The notes: generated from the sequence alone by a model not told the origin. DNA of 64,000 nucleotides from Agarophyton chilense (GCA_030374765.1 JARGXX010000117.1:930001-994000); one strand, 5' to 3'; shown: positions 50,463 to 62,335, counted from the first letter of the stretch. Program-made: numbers and translations.

Positions 50463-52538
50463 ATGGATTCTGATCTCATGTCGTCCAAAGATTGTCCAAG
50501 GACGCGGAGTCAAACCGGTGCACCGGAACCCTCCCAACCATCCCGTATTCCGGACCGTTCACGGTCTTATACCGGTGGATCGACTGGCGTGCCAAGTGAA
50601 AGGACCTCGAGACCTCCTGTCTCTGATTCGAAAGCCCCAGCAAGTGGAGCAGGACCGGCGTCTGCCGCCGCCCAGATGCTCTCTCCCGCTAGGGACGTCA
50701 CTCTCCATCTCTGCTTTGCAGCTGTGGAAGAGCAACTCCACTCTATGCGGGAAGCTCAAGTCATCCTTGCAGAGGAGTTCGATTCCCTTCGCAATAAGGC
50801 AAATGACACTGCTACGCAGGATTTTTCTGAGGACCTCCGTGTCCTCCGTGCGGATGTGAACTCGATTCTAGAGTCCCTTGGTGGACCCTCTGCCTTTGTC
50901 AAGGACGTCGCGGACAAGTTCTCGCGCGTCCAAAGCCGTCTCGAGACGTTGGAACAAACGCTAATGTCGGGGGATGATCCGGCCGAGCCGGTTGCAGTAT
51001 CCCACAAGGGAAGAAAGGAAGAGAGCCGCCAGGCTCGAAAGAAGCGAAGGAACACGGATCCCGAACCGTCAGACTCCTCATCCTCGGAGTCCGACTCTTC
51101 CGATTCATCAGTGGAAGTAGCTCGCCGTGAGCGTTCCTCACGCTCTAAGCGGTCAACAGCCACCCATGGTGTGATCCGCGCCCGCACGAAGGGAAGGACG
51201 CACACAGGTTTGAAGGAGCTGAAACCGACCAATTCGCTCTTTAAGAAGCTCTTATCATACCGGTACTACCGTTTGGAGGACTTCTCTTTGGATCGTACAC
51301 CCCGTGGTACAGGAGGAGTGAAGGACTGCATTAAGCGAATGCAGTTCTCACTACGAAACCAGTTGTTTTCTGGAAAAGACCCAATACTGATGTTGGATTT
51401 CTTGGCACGCTTTGTCGCGGAAGCTGACATCCTTGGAATGAACGATGGACAGGCCTACATTGCCCTACCGTACTTCTTACGTGAGCTTGCAGAAGACCAG
51501 TATCACTCTGTCAGAGGTACATCACGCGCGTCCGAAGGAGGAGTAACCTGCTGGCCCGAAGCAGTTCAATACCTCCTGAGGTCGTATGCTACTAACTCCG
51601 CCATTCAGCAGGCGATACGCGCCCTGCGGGAAACTCGCCAACGTCCACGCGAGTCGGAAACCGATTATTCGTCGCACCCTAACAAGGCCTTCCAACGCTG
51701 TGGCAATATTTACCCCGCTGAAGAGCGTTGTACCATGTTTGGCGATGGTTTGGACCCGGCGATCCGGACTCTTGTTGCTCGACGTTGAGAAGATAGACCT
51801 AAAGCCACGTATTTGGAACTGGTGCAGTTCACTCATGCAGAAGGTGAAGCCCTGCTCGCACGCACTCCTGGATCCAGGCTAAGGTCCGCAAAAGGGTTGA
51901 TGTTACAACCGGGTACCCCGTCAGCTTCGATGATCGACGAACAGGCCTCTCGAAGGGATTATGATAACGTGCAGCTAGCCCATAGCGATGTTCATCCCAT
52001 CCCGACAACGGAGTTACCCTCAACCTTGGACGAATCGCAATACGTGATTGGGGATGACACGCTACTCTATGCGGATAATGGTCGCGTCCGTGCGCCACGC
52101 GTCCCACACGAGAGTGGTAATGTCTGCTTTTCGCGTCCTGGTTGGAGAGATACCCGCCCCGCGGTGAAGTTCGCCGAGCCTCGCCACCAAACGCCAGCTT
52201 CTGGTCTGATTTGTCATCTCTGCTACAAACCAGGCCATACTTCTCCACAATGTGTGTTGTCTCTCCGAGAATGGGCACAAGTCGTAGTCAATTACGAGGC
52301 TCTATCCCCGGAGGACAAAGCAGCTGTTCCGATTGCATCGTATATCCGTGCTCGAACGGATGTTCCACGTCACGTGTCACTTCCCCGAGGTCGGGTCGTA
52401 CCTGCACCGGAATCCCGTGTCACAGACGTGGTCGGTCACCCCACCGCTTCTGCGGAACCTTCTCGACCTGATGCCCCGGTGTTGCCTGCTCAACGTCCTG
52501 AGCAGCCGCCTCCGGCGGAGCAGGCCCAGAAAAACTAA
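50463..52538 (+). pseudogene. gag of Gypsy B, one in-frame stop
   Basis: Frame 0 from the ATG at 50463 to TAA at 52536-52538, about 690 codons with one TGA at 51786-51788. The N-terminal part is disordered and Ser/Arg-rich, then a coiled coil (VEEQLHSMREAQVILAEEF), a basic-Ser stretch, and the capsid core with TNSLFKKLLSYRYY, LFSGKDPILMLDFLARF and LPYFLRELAEDQY. A CCHC zinc knuckle, CHLCYKPGHTSPQC, is at 52212-52253. The tail is Pro-rich. Its job is the structural capsid and nucleocapsid. The TGA (LVARR-stop-EDR) would truncate most gag before the zinc knuckle. Confidence 0.82.
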
Positions 52539-52594
52539 ATTTTGGAGTCTCCTCTCAAGGAGGGGCGCCCTCAGAGTCGAGGTCGACGGCGCCC
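52529..52594 (+). promoter_or_regulatory. candidate -1 ribosomal frameshift signal between gag and pol
   Basis: The gag frame ends CAG AAA AAC TAA. The heptamer G AAA AAC (52529-52535) sits directly before the stop and a -1 slip there continues in the pol frame, which is open from this point to the protease. Downstream are potential stems: CTCCT/AGGAG (52549-52553 with 52558-52562) and GGGCGCC/GGCGCCC (52563-52569 with 52588-52594). The first base of the heptamer is G rather than A, so slippage may be weak. Confidence 0.45.
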
Positions 52595-55500
52595 GAGGCG
52601 TCCAAGCCTCGCTCCCCGGTCAAAATCCTTTCAAGGAAAGAGGCCGTCAGTGACGTGAACTCGGAACACTTTAGTGTTCTGCGTCGTCCGTGGAAACGTG
52701 TTTCCCATAACCGGTTCACGGATAGAGTTCTGGTGATGGCCAAGAGAAACTACAAGGTCTATGCCGACCTTGGCCTTTCACCCCAGTTTATGGTGCGACA
52801 CCTTACCGCCTTAGACACCGGTGCCGGTCCGAACTTTGTCGTGTAGGAAGTGTTATCGCCTGCATTGCAGTCTAGGATCCGCCGCGACCACGTCCCGGAG
52901 GTCGCTGACGGGAACAACAAACCGTTGGATACGGTGGGGTTCATAAAACTGGTAGTCCGCGTTGGCGCTCGCGTGGTGAAACTCGACTTCGTCGTATGTC
53001 GGAAATTAGCCGCCCCAGTCATCTTGGGCTGCGAGTTTTGCGACCGCTTCGTCGAAGCGATCTTCCCCCGCCAACGGCGTGTCGAGATGGAGGATGGATC
53101 GTCCACTCCGATCGTTCGTCGTCCGCTTAGGCGTGCCACGAAGAAGCACGTCCCGCTACCGGCAGCACAGGAACCTGGACCGGATAACCGTGAATCTTAT
53201 AAGCTCCGCGTCGCAGCGTTTTTGTGCATCCCGCCTGAGTACCAAATGATGGTGAAAGTAACCTCCCGTCAACACGGACTCCGGGTCTTGCAACCATTGT
53301 CGTCACTGTATGACAGGCACAGCCTTGCAATTGCGAATGGAATCGTCCATGTGGAGCCAAACCAACCGTTTCACGTGCTGATCGCCAATCTAGGCACTGT
53401 ACCCCAGTATCTGGTGAAGAACCAAGTGATAGAGTCCGTCATGCCGCACCCCATCGCTATGGTGCCGACAAAGCAGACCGCAGCTGACGTTCTCGGACTC
53501 GTTCACTCTAAGGAGGGGGACAGCCCAAAACCCGTTTCATCACCGGTACCCCGGGTTCAACCTGTAACATTAGGGACGCAGCCCGTTTCAAAGAGTGGTG
53601 ACCGCCCCGATCCAGTCCAAGAACTCGAGGACCTGGATCTTAGCCACGTCCCGGAGTCATGCAGCCATCGATTGCGAGAACTTTTAAGGGACTTCACCAC
53701 TATGTAGGACGGCTTCCTTGGTGAGATTGCCAGTACGGAACACCGGATTGATTTGCTACCGGACACCCGATCCATCTCTCAGCAACCATACCGTGCCGGA
53801 CCCGCCGCACGCGCGGAGGAAAAGGCACAAGTGGATAAAATGCTTCGGACAGAAGTCATTGAACCCGCTCAGTCGCCGTAGGCTTCTCCAGTAGTAGTGG
53901 CTCCAAAGCAGCATGGTTCCTGGAGGTTTTGCGTCGACTACCGTCGGTTGAATGCCGTCACCGTCAAGGACGTGTATCCAATCCCAATAATGGACGAGTA
54001 CATTGACTCGCTAGGAACCGCAACCGTCTTTACAACCCTGGACGGCAATTGGGGATACTGGCAAGTTCTGGTAAGGAAGCAAGACCAGGATAAAACCGCT
54101 TTCGCGTGTCACTCCGGTTTCTACCGTTTCAAATGGATGCCTTTTGGTCTTACCAACGCCCCCGCTACTTTCCAGCAAGCCATCGACATCCTATTGGCCT
54201 GCTTCAAATGGCGTACCTGCCTGGTCTACCTGGATGACATAATCGTCTTCTCAGATAATCTGGACAAACATCTCACTCAGGTGATGGATATCATGACCAC
54301 GCTACGAGATGCGGGTGTCACTCTTAAGTTGAAGAAATGTGACTTCTTCACAAACACCGTGAAGTATCCTGGCCATGTTATCCGTCCAAGACGTGTTACA
54401 ATCGAGGAGACTCGTGATAAGTCACTCAAAGAGGCTAAAGAACCGCGGACGCAAACCGAGCTTCGTTTCTTTCTGGGACTCGCGAACGTCTACCGACGAT
54501 TCATCCCGCACTTTACGGACAAGGCTGCACTGTTAAACGCGCTTTTGCGGAAAGGCCAACCACCAAAACTGGACCCCTTCACCCCCGTTCAAACGGAATC
54601 TTTCAACTCTCTTAAGGATTCTGTCGTCTCCGCCCCGATCCTCTCGTTTCCCAGGCCTGGAAGGCCCTTCACCGTAGATACGGACGCCAGCGACTACCAA
54701 GTAGGTTGTGCCCTGTTTCAAACTGCACCCAATGGCGAAAGACGCCACGTAGGGTACTGGTTCCGATCGCTCAACGTCCACGAGAAGAATTACTCCGTCT
54801 CGGAGAAGGAATGCCTTGCAGTAGTGTGGGAATTACAAAGGTTGCGCCCCTATCTCATGGGTAATCATTTCACCGTTTTTACGGACCACGCATCACTTCG
54901 ATGGCTACTTTCCATCTCGGAGCCTTCAGGCCGCTTGATGCGTTGGCTTCTCCGTCTAGCGGAATTTGACTTTGACGTGCAGTACCGAAAAAAATCGTGC
55001 AAAACCCAAGCCGATGCTCTCTCCCGCCTGGTCACTACTGGCGAAGCATTACCCGTCAAAGACGATGAAATACCATTCTTTGCAGTGAATGGCGACGACG
55101 CCACCATCGAGGACGAGGAACGAGACACGGTCTCTTCAGATTCCGGTTCCGAATTGGACGACTTTTTTCTCTCGGAAGATTCCGAGAAACCCTTACCAGG
55201 GAACTTCGTGCCTATTACTCCAAAGGAGATGATACGGAAGCAATTCGCTGACCCGTTCTGCGCGAAGGTCCGCGCTCAACTCAATGGTGGAGGTACTCTC
55301 CCCTTTTGGGTGAATGACGCCGGATACCTTGTACGGACCGTCGGATGGCCCCCACATATCGTGGCACCACATAACCTCCAGTCGGGAGTCTTGAGGTTGT
55401 CGCACTGCTCCAAACTGAGTGGCCACGTCGCGGGACGGAAACTTTACCTCACCCTACGCCGTAACTTCTACTGGCCTGCCATGACAGTGGACTGCTACGC

Positions 55501-57547
55501 AACGGCGCGGTTTTGTACCGATTGCGCTCGGAACCGTGTCAAGCTCCGCCGTCACGCGACGAAGTTGAAGCTGTTTCCAGCTCGCGCTCCATTGAAGTTG
55601 GTGGCCATCGATGTACTCGGTCCCTTCCTTATCACGAAGCGGAATTACAAGTTCTTACTCGTAATTTCGGATCGCTTCTCAAAGCTGGTCCGGACTGTAC
55701 CATTACGGAAGATCTCCGCTATGAGCGTGGCTCAAGCCTTCGCCCGACACTGGGTCTTCGTCTACGGTCCACCGGTCAACCTCCTCTCCGATAGCGGGAG
55801 ACAGTTCGCCTCTCATTTCTTCGAGGATGTATGTCGCATCTCGGACATTAAGAACCTGTTCAGGACCACTTACCACCCCCAAACTAATGGGCAGGCCGAA
55901 CGGTTCAACCGGACATTACTTGCGACACTCCGTTCATACGTTGCAGACCACCCCAAAGATTGGGACTTGTTCACTGATGCGCTCACCTTTTCGTACATTA
56001 CACAGGTGCACAGGACAACTGGATTAATACCCTTCGAGCTGGTACTGTCCCGTACCCCACCGCCCGTGGCGCTGGAACCACAGCCAACGCTGGATACCTT
56101 TCCATCACCGACTGCTTACGGCGAAGCGTGGAAAACTTGGCTCACGAAGCTCGTTCCCGCCGCACGGCGTTCCATGGGCCGAGCCCAGGCCGCTTACAAG
56201 CGTAACTTTGATACCAAAGCCCCTCGCTCGCCGCCACGTCTCGCCCCCGACGGTTATATATTCATCGGCAAGGAGTATTGGAACCCAGAGAAGGAGAAAC
56301 GCCACAAGCTGTCACGCGTTGCCGACGGCCCCTATCGGGTTATTTCGGTGGCTCCCGACACTGTCGTTGTTGACCTCGCTGGTAATCACGAACCCATCTT
56401 TCGTGATCGCGTGGTATCGGCTCCTCCGCCGTTAACATCTCAACCTACTGGTGTTACTGCTCCCGTTGAAACGGGTTCCTCGACCCCCTTACCCCAGGTC
56501 CACCCGCGTCCCTACGCGTTACCACACCCATCTCAGGGTTTGTCTGACCTTCCGCTACCCGCGGCGCCCAACCCGCAAGGAATAGTGTCGCGCATTCGTC
56601 GCTCCTCCCCAGTCCACCCGACGGACACCAAACCCGGTGCATCGTCTAAGGAGGGGAAGGCGCCCGACAGCCGTCGTAATCCGGCCAATACCGTCGCTGG
56701 AAGCGCCGCACCGTCGCGTGTCATTCTTCGCCCATCAGGGGTGCCTGATACTGACGTCCTGCACGACTCGACGCAGTCGCTATCCAAGCCTCAGACCGCA
56801 GCTGCGGATAACGCCACCAACACTCGCCGAGGTGTCACCACACGTGCAACACGGAATGAAAATGCGCTCGACGCACCGCAGCCTGATACAGTACGAGTGG
56901 ACGACGCACTGCCAAGTACCCCGCACAGGGAGGCGGATACATCCACGGCGCCGACGCCGGACAGCCAGCCATTCAAACGCTCACGTGACTACACGAAACC
57001 TCGCCGAAAGACAGAGAAGTGCGACAATGCGCCACCGCCCCAGCGAATCTCACCGCCGAAGCGAGCCTCACCACGCCGAATAGCGGAACGTTTACACGGG
57101 CTACCCGCTGGTGTGGGCCCTCCAACCGGAGTGGGAAGCGCCGAAACAAGCCCGGCACTTGGGGAAAATGAACCGCCGAACTCGGGTCGACATTCTACTC
57201 AGCCGAGGACTGCCTTGCGCGCTACACGGTCCGACCGGAGCGAAGCCGCCCAACGCGTGATCACTTCGGTACCCCCTGGCTCAGGACGGGTACCACCCGA
57301 AAATAGTGACACCGTCATACGGGATGGCCGAGAAGTGTACCGACAAGAGTTCGTGGTCGGACGCATTTTGGAGCACCCCTACCACCCAGAGGGGTATATC
57401 CAATACTTGGTCCGTTGGTACGGGTACGGCCGCGAATGGGATTCAGACGAAGCGATAGAGCACCTACCTCGGTCGAAGGTGGTACTGTATCATCGTCGTA
57501 CTATCACGGCTTTGCCGGCTACCATAGACCGAGCCCAAGTGGGATAA
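52541..57547 (+). pseudogene. pol of Gypsy B: protease, RT, RNase H, integrase, chromodomain; three TAG stops
   Basis: Pol lies in frame -1 to gag. Protease DTG is at 52814-52822. In-frame TAGs occur at 52844-52846, 53705-53707 and 53879-53881. From 53897 1216 codons are open (residue numbers from there): RT motifs FTTLDGNWGYWQV, GLTNAPATFQ and YLDDIIVFS (residues 111-119); RNase H with VDTDASDYQVGCALF and TDHASLRWLL; integrase zinc region (HCSKLSGH, CTDC), catalytic D572 (AIDVLGPF), D632 (LLSDSGRQF) and E668 (GQAERFNRTL), a D-D-35-E pattern; and after a Pro-rich linker a chromodomain at about 1148-1200 (QYLVRWYGYGREWDSDEAI). All catalytic residues are present. Only the stops and the lack of pol start prevent a complete protein. 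Confidence 0.88.
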
Positions 57548-57759
57548 GAAGACACCCGATGGGGATAAAGGAACAGAAGATCTGGATAGGGACCCTTGGA
57601 AGAAGGAGAAGATGAAAAAAAGACCTGGAGAAGGACACTCAGAAGAAGTGGAAGAGACGAAAGAAAACAAATACGTCATAGACAGAAGCAGTTTACTAGT
57701 TTCGAAGTTGCTGCACACACTACCACACAGCGGGATATACTAACCAAGATCAAAAGGGA

Positions 57760-59628
57760 TTAGTTGAAAGAACCCGGATTGCCGTGCGCGCAAACCGAAT
57801 CGCTAGCAGAGTTATTCCCGACGATCAGGCGTGCCACGAAGGCGTCTCTCATCGCACCGATGTATCCGCTCGCCACTTGCGTGTTCAGTCCAACACCCCG
57901 AAAGAACTGGGAGATCACGACCGCCTCTACACGTATGGGAACCTCAATAACTTCCGGTTCGTCCTGCAACGCCGCCGCCACTGGATCGATGACTTCACCT
58001 GCGTGAATCGCTCCCTGCGCCAGCTGCGCCGTAGTATCGGCACCATCGGGATCTCCAACGTCTTCCATGACCTCGTCGCCACGGTATTCACCCTCCTCCT
58101 CCGGGAGATCATCACCGCCATAGGCGTAGTAGAAGTCATCCGAGTTGACAAACCCCACGGGTTGCGGGTATGGTATGCCTCGCGGAGCCATCCGGAGTGC
58201 CGACGCCTCCGCCTCGAAGATCTCTTGCTGCTCCCATGGGTTAAAGAAGATGAAATCTCCCGCCAACAGCGTGCGACGCCCCGGAGATCGATCAGCCCCA
58301 CCGGCTTCTTGTCCACGGCCGCTCTGCCGGAAAGGCAAGACAGCCCAGTCGACACGCCCAATGACGTCGATGAGCTCCTGAGCTTCATCAGCGTTATTGA
58401 CACCTCCAAGAGGGAGTTGAAGGTCCAGCTGCCGGATGTAACCACGCAAACGCGGAGGAAGATACCACAGTCGATACTGGTAGTAGGCTTCCCACAAGAT
58501 GTACGCCGCGGCGCGGACTGCCCATCCGGTTAGGACCACGGACCGTAAGCCGGAGTGCGGATCCTTGATGAGGTACGAGCCCAGATAGGAGACGACTGGA
58601 GGCCACTCCACGTAACATCCCCGGCACACCTCGACGAAGGACCACCACCCAGGCAGGCGAACGTATCGCCCGAACTGATAGAAGGGACTAATCCGGTTTA
58701 TCTCCGTGTTCTGATAAGGGACAAGGAACCCAAAGCGGGATCTGCCCCGACGCTCCTCGCAGATGGAGTTCTGTAACCACCGATATTGGGACTCACGACG
58801 AAGGTGACGGAACTCGGCACGGATGATCGGACGAACCCAGCAGATTGCTTCTTGACGCGCTCGCGGTCGACCGCGCCATGCGTAAGTTTCCAACGCCGGA
58901 AGGCGGTCACAATAGCCGATCTCACCCTGAGTCCGGTACATCCGTAGGTCGAAGCCGAGTTCGTCGGGGATGGGGTATTGGAAGTTCGCCCGGCTGATCC
59001 GTGAGTAACCGATGCGGACGAATATACAATGCGCCTCTTCCGCCAACTCGCGCCTTCGCCGCAGAATCGCGTGAATGGGAACCGCCCCACGGCGTCGCCA
59101 GTCCCACGAAGTGGTGATCAAAGCCAGCAGCTCGCCCGGTAGACGCGCATTGCCATCAGCATACGCTGCCACGAGTTCTTCGTCGAAGATCGCTGTCGGA
59201 TGGAACCACGGAGCTCTCCGGAGAATCGCCGCAAGTTGACGCGGGTTTAACCCGACGAGTTCGTCGTAACTGGGCCAGGTGTCCTTCGCAGGAATGGTGT
59301 GGCTTGAAGCTTCAACGGGACCCCGGGATCGGCTCGGCGTGGTTGAAGAGACACTCTCCCGTGGAAGGGGAGCCGAATGGAAACTGGAGAAGTAACCCCG
59401 GCGGGGATTGTTACCACCGTTCATCAGGAGTACTGGTCGCCGAGGTATCGTGATGTGGTCGCGGGAAGTTAACGTACGATGTGGAAGAGCGCTCGAAGTT
59501 CGAGGAGTGGCTACCGCGTTGGTGAGTTTGTTGTTCGGTTGTGCAGCTCTGCCTTTGACAGTCGAGTGGTCGCTGGACGCGTTACGCGGCTTGCTCTTAT
59601 GTCGGTTCGAACGTTGCCTCCCCGCCAT
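57760..59628 (-). CDS. antisense ORF inside Gypsy B, unknown product
   Basis: About 622 residues from the ATG at 59626-59628, open without a single stop between pol and the 3' LTR, opposite to gag-pol. The upstream frame reaches the LTR border but has no ATG. The N-terminus is basic (RSNRHKSKPR), the middle is unusually rich in Trp, Tyr and Arg (QYRWLQNSICEERRGRSRF, AYYQYRLWYLPPRLRGYIRQ), and the C-terminal third is acidic (DDLPEEEGEYRGDE). No family is recognised. Antisense ORFs beside pol are known in some plant Ty3 elements (for example Grande), so a real accessory gene is plausible. Its intact frame contrasts with the stops in the sense genes. A transcript from within the 3' LTR or the PPT region would be needed. 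Confidence 0.6.
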   Translation of the reverse strand: MAGRQRSNRHKSKPRNASSDHSTVKGRAAQPNNKLTNAVATPRTSSALPHRTLTSRDHITIPRRPVLLMNGGNNPRRGYFSSFHSAPLPRESVSSTTPSRSRGPVEASSHTIPAKDTWPSYDELVGLNPRQLAAILRRAPWFHPTAIFDEELVAAYADGNARLPGELLALITTSWDWRRRGAVPIHAILRRRRELAEEAHCIFVRIGYSRISRANFQYPIPDELGFDLRMYRTQGEIGYCDRLPALETYAWRGRPRARQEAICWVRPIIRAEFRHLRRESQYRWLQNSICEERRGRSRFGFLVPYQNTEINRISPFYQFGRYVRLPGWWSFVEVCRGCYVEWPPVVSYLGSYLIKDPHSGLRSVVLTGWAVRAAAYILWEAYYQYRLWYLPPRLRGYIRQLDLQLPLGGVNNADEAQELIDVIGRVDWAVLPFRQSGRGQEAGGADRSPGRRTLLAGDFIFFNPWEQQEIFEAEASALRMAPRGIPYPQPVGFVNSDDFYYAYGGDDLPEEEGEYRGDEVMEDVGDPDGADTTAQLAQGAIHAGEVIDPVAAALQDEPEVIEVPIRVEAVVISQFFRGVGLNTQVASGYIGAMRDAFVARLIVGNNSASDSVCAHGNPGSFN

Positions 59629-59650
59629 GTCGACAGCGTGTTCGTCACCT

Positions 59651-59661
59651 AAGGAGGGGGA
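59651..59661 (+). other. candidate polypurine tract of Gypsy B
   Basis: AAGGAGGGGGA begins 23 bases before the 3' LTR, with a further purine-rich stretch to the LTR border. It fits a plus-strand primer site. It overlaps the 5' side of the antisense ORF. Confidence 0.5.
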
Positions 59662-59673
59662 TATGAAGGACAA

Positions 59674-60548
59674 TGCCCTTCAAGGGGGTTTCTTCGCAGG
59701 ACTTAGAGAGTTCGCTCGCTTGAGGACTAGCTTGGTCTATTACAAGCTATACCGCTATCGCGTGTTGACGGCCGGTTAGGACCGGAAGTGCACACTGGTG
59801 GAACACGTGGACTGCACGGATGCCGACGCTCGAGTGCGAGGCGTGCCACACGTGGCCCGGATTCTACCTAATGTTTAGTATTATTTAGTATTATTTAGTA
59901 TTTATTGGCTACGCTATCGCTATGTAGTGTCTATTTTTCGGGCGCGCGCCCACTGCCAGGGGCCGTGCGCCACGCTACTTAGGAGGGTGAGCACTTCTAC
60001 GCAGTAAACACCGTCTTGGGAGACCAAGGAGGGAGTCTTGGCTCTGAACTTTTCGCCTTCGGCGCGTCTTCACCGCATAATGCGTGAGCGCCCGTGGCAC
60101 GTTAGTTCATCCACCCCTCTGTCGACCAGAGTGCTACCACCACCGTGCGTTCATATTTAATCCCCGACACTTGTCGTAGTCTCGCCCCTGTATAGGGTTT
60201 CGCCCCCGTTTTCCTCTTGTTCTCCTTTTTGGCTCTCGTGAGTTTCCGCCTCACTCACCTCGCTCGTCCACCTCATACGAGTGTTTCCTTGCTCCTTTTC
60301 CGACAATCGCCGTGGTACCGCTCCGCCTAGGATTGGTCACACCCCGGACTGTGCCGTGCTCACCTAAACACTCTAGGTATATCCCGCCGGATTGGCCTCA
60401 GTCTTACACCCGACTTCGTCATGCCTATCCAGAGTGTCTCTGTTTCTGTGCTCCGCTGGGACGCGTCTTGTCCGACTGAGGGGTGTCCCTCAAGAGAGAA
60501 AGATGCCCATTATCTTCGTGGTGTCTCCGCTCCAAGCGTTGTCCTACA
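59674..60548 (+). repeat. 3' LTR of Gypsy B
   Basis: 875 bp, starting TGCCCTTCAAGGGGG and ending CGTTGTCCTACA; differs from the 5' LTR at scattered bases and by small length changes. Position after the polypurine tract fixes the orientation. Confidence 0.93.
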
Positions 60549-62300
60549 TCTTTGATGTCTTTGGTCATGGCCTTCTGCGACTTCTCCGAACCCTCCGTGA
60601 GAGAAAGGATCCTCTGCATTTTGCTGGAGTGGGCAGTAGGTTATTTCTCTGAGTCGGAATCTGGAGCGGTATCAGACTCGTAGTCATTCGAGGAACCACC
60701 CTCTTAGCCCCCCGGTGTGCGTTTAGAACGCCCTCGGGGTTCTAGATCCAAGACAGTTACAACTCCAGTACTCACTACTCTCCTTGAAGATCCCGCCTTC
60801 CACAAACTTCCCCTGACAATGATTGCGTAAGTTTTATCTTCAATGCAACATATTAATGTGTCCACTTCAACCTCTTCAGGGATCCCTGGTACCCCATTCC
60901 TAATTCCACGAAGGAGATCATTTTACTCTGAGAATTTTCTCCAAGGTAAGCTGAAAGATCACCCCGAAAAGGTTCTCTTACGATGCCCAAGGCATCCTAC
61001 CCAATGCCCTAGATCTTCTTCCCGAGAGCATTGCTGTTTGATATTTTATATGTTGTAGGTACATTACCTTTGAAAACGCTCAACCCATTCCATTCTCGAG
61101 AATACTCTGACCAGCACTGCAGGATTGCCGTTTTGGGAGGGCTGTGCCCAGTTGAGCGCGCGACCAAAATAGGTCCAGCCTTCACCTGACCTTCATGCAA
61201 GTTGAACTAGGTCTAGCCCTCGTATCCGCCAGATCCCTGAGATTCGTTCCTCGACAACCCAAATCACAGTTGTTACTAGACAGACCTTGGTGATTGAAAC
61301 ACCCTGCCCTGTTTCATTACGTAGGAAGCATGGCACAGAAATATGAACAATAGTTTTTCAGAAAACCCTTCAAAGAATTAAACACTAATATCACAAAAAC
61401 CGTTAATTACAATATAAAACTTCAAAAAGCATTACAAGACTCGATTAAAAGACACATAGAACCCCCAGACAGATGCAACCTTCACGCGATCTCCCATATT
61501 GAACTGACGATAAACTTACACACATGGAAAAACACCCTGATCACCAAAGTAAAGAAATACTTTACATAATTCTGTTTCCGGACTCCCAAACAAGTAACGA
61601 CAGGAACGCTCAACGGACAACAACAAATACGGGAACTCACCATAGCTCTGCGCTTCCTCGAACTTAGACATAAAGAATAACTTTCACCAGTATATCGCAA
61701 CGCCGGGCCATGAAACAGCGGTAATTTAAGTATCCAAGAAAAACGAAATAAGTCTCAAGAATTCTGAGAAACACACCAATCAAATAGAAATCTACGGCCT
61801 AAGAAGCCTGATTACTTCCCCCTCCAACAGGGATCCCTCCCTGATTTACTTCGATAGTCCGCTTACGCGATCCAGTCGACACCGAGAGGACGTGGAGTAA
61901 AGCTTTAGTCGACCAAACGCAGAAGTGTCAATGTCTTGTTATGTCACTGGAAATAATTATTCCTATGCAGGCTCTGCATTAAAACAATATAAGTCGAATG
62001 GTAGAATGAATAAAAGAACTATTGAAGTTCTTAATCATATCGGTAGAGCTTGTATTAGACTGAGTGGCAGTGAGCATGAGAAAGACTGATTTGGTGAAAA
62101 CGAGACAACGGAAGTGGAGGACTACAAATATTAACATTTGGATCAACAGTCCTTCTTTTATACTGAACAGAGGCATACGAAACCGTTCAATTACGAATTA
62201 TGTGGTCTTCTATACAAACACATATACAAAACCAACAGAGATCACGAAAGCAGTATAGGAACGAGTTTTTCCATAACACAAACTTTTAAGTACATTCAAA
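60549..62300. other. repeat debris with AT-rich sequence
   Basis: From 60549 to about 60720 the minus strand carries a short acidic-Ser coding-like piece (ESDTAPDSDSEK and SLTEGSEKSQKAMTKDIKD) that could be a gag fragment of another element. Beyond it, to 62300, the sequence is AT-rich with no frame or RNA gene that I can support. The remaining half of Copia E is not found here. Confidence 0.4.
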
Positions 62301-62335
62301 GTAACTGAGATTATCCATCATCAAGTACAGATGAA

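Larger units (their letters stand above)
49435..60548 (+). mobile_element. full-length Ty3/Gypsy element B with an antisense accessory ORF
   Basis: 11.1 kb delimited by two near-identical direct LTRs (878 and 875 bp). Plus-strand order: LTR, leader, gag (50463-52538), pol in another frame (protease, RT, RNase H, integrase, chromodomain, to 57547), then a minus-strand ORF (57760-59628), a purine-rich tract and the 3' LTR. Sense genes carry four in-frame stops, while the pol C-terminal 1216 codons and the antisense ORF are open, so the insertion is probably recent. It cuts Copia E on the left. No target-site duplication was found. Confidence 0.92.

Noticed and set aside
57784-58533. 249-codon plus-strand frame opposite the antisense ORF of Gypsy B
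   Set aside because: Shadow of the longer minus-strand ORF, Arg/Ser-rich with no motif.
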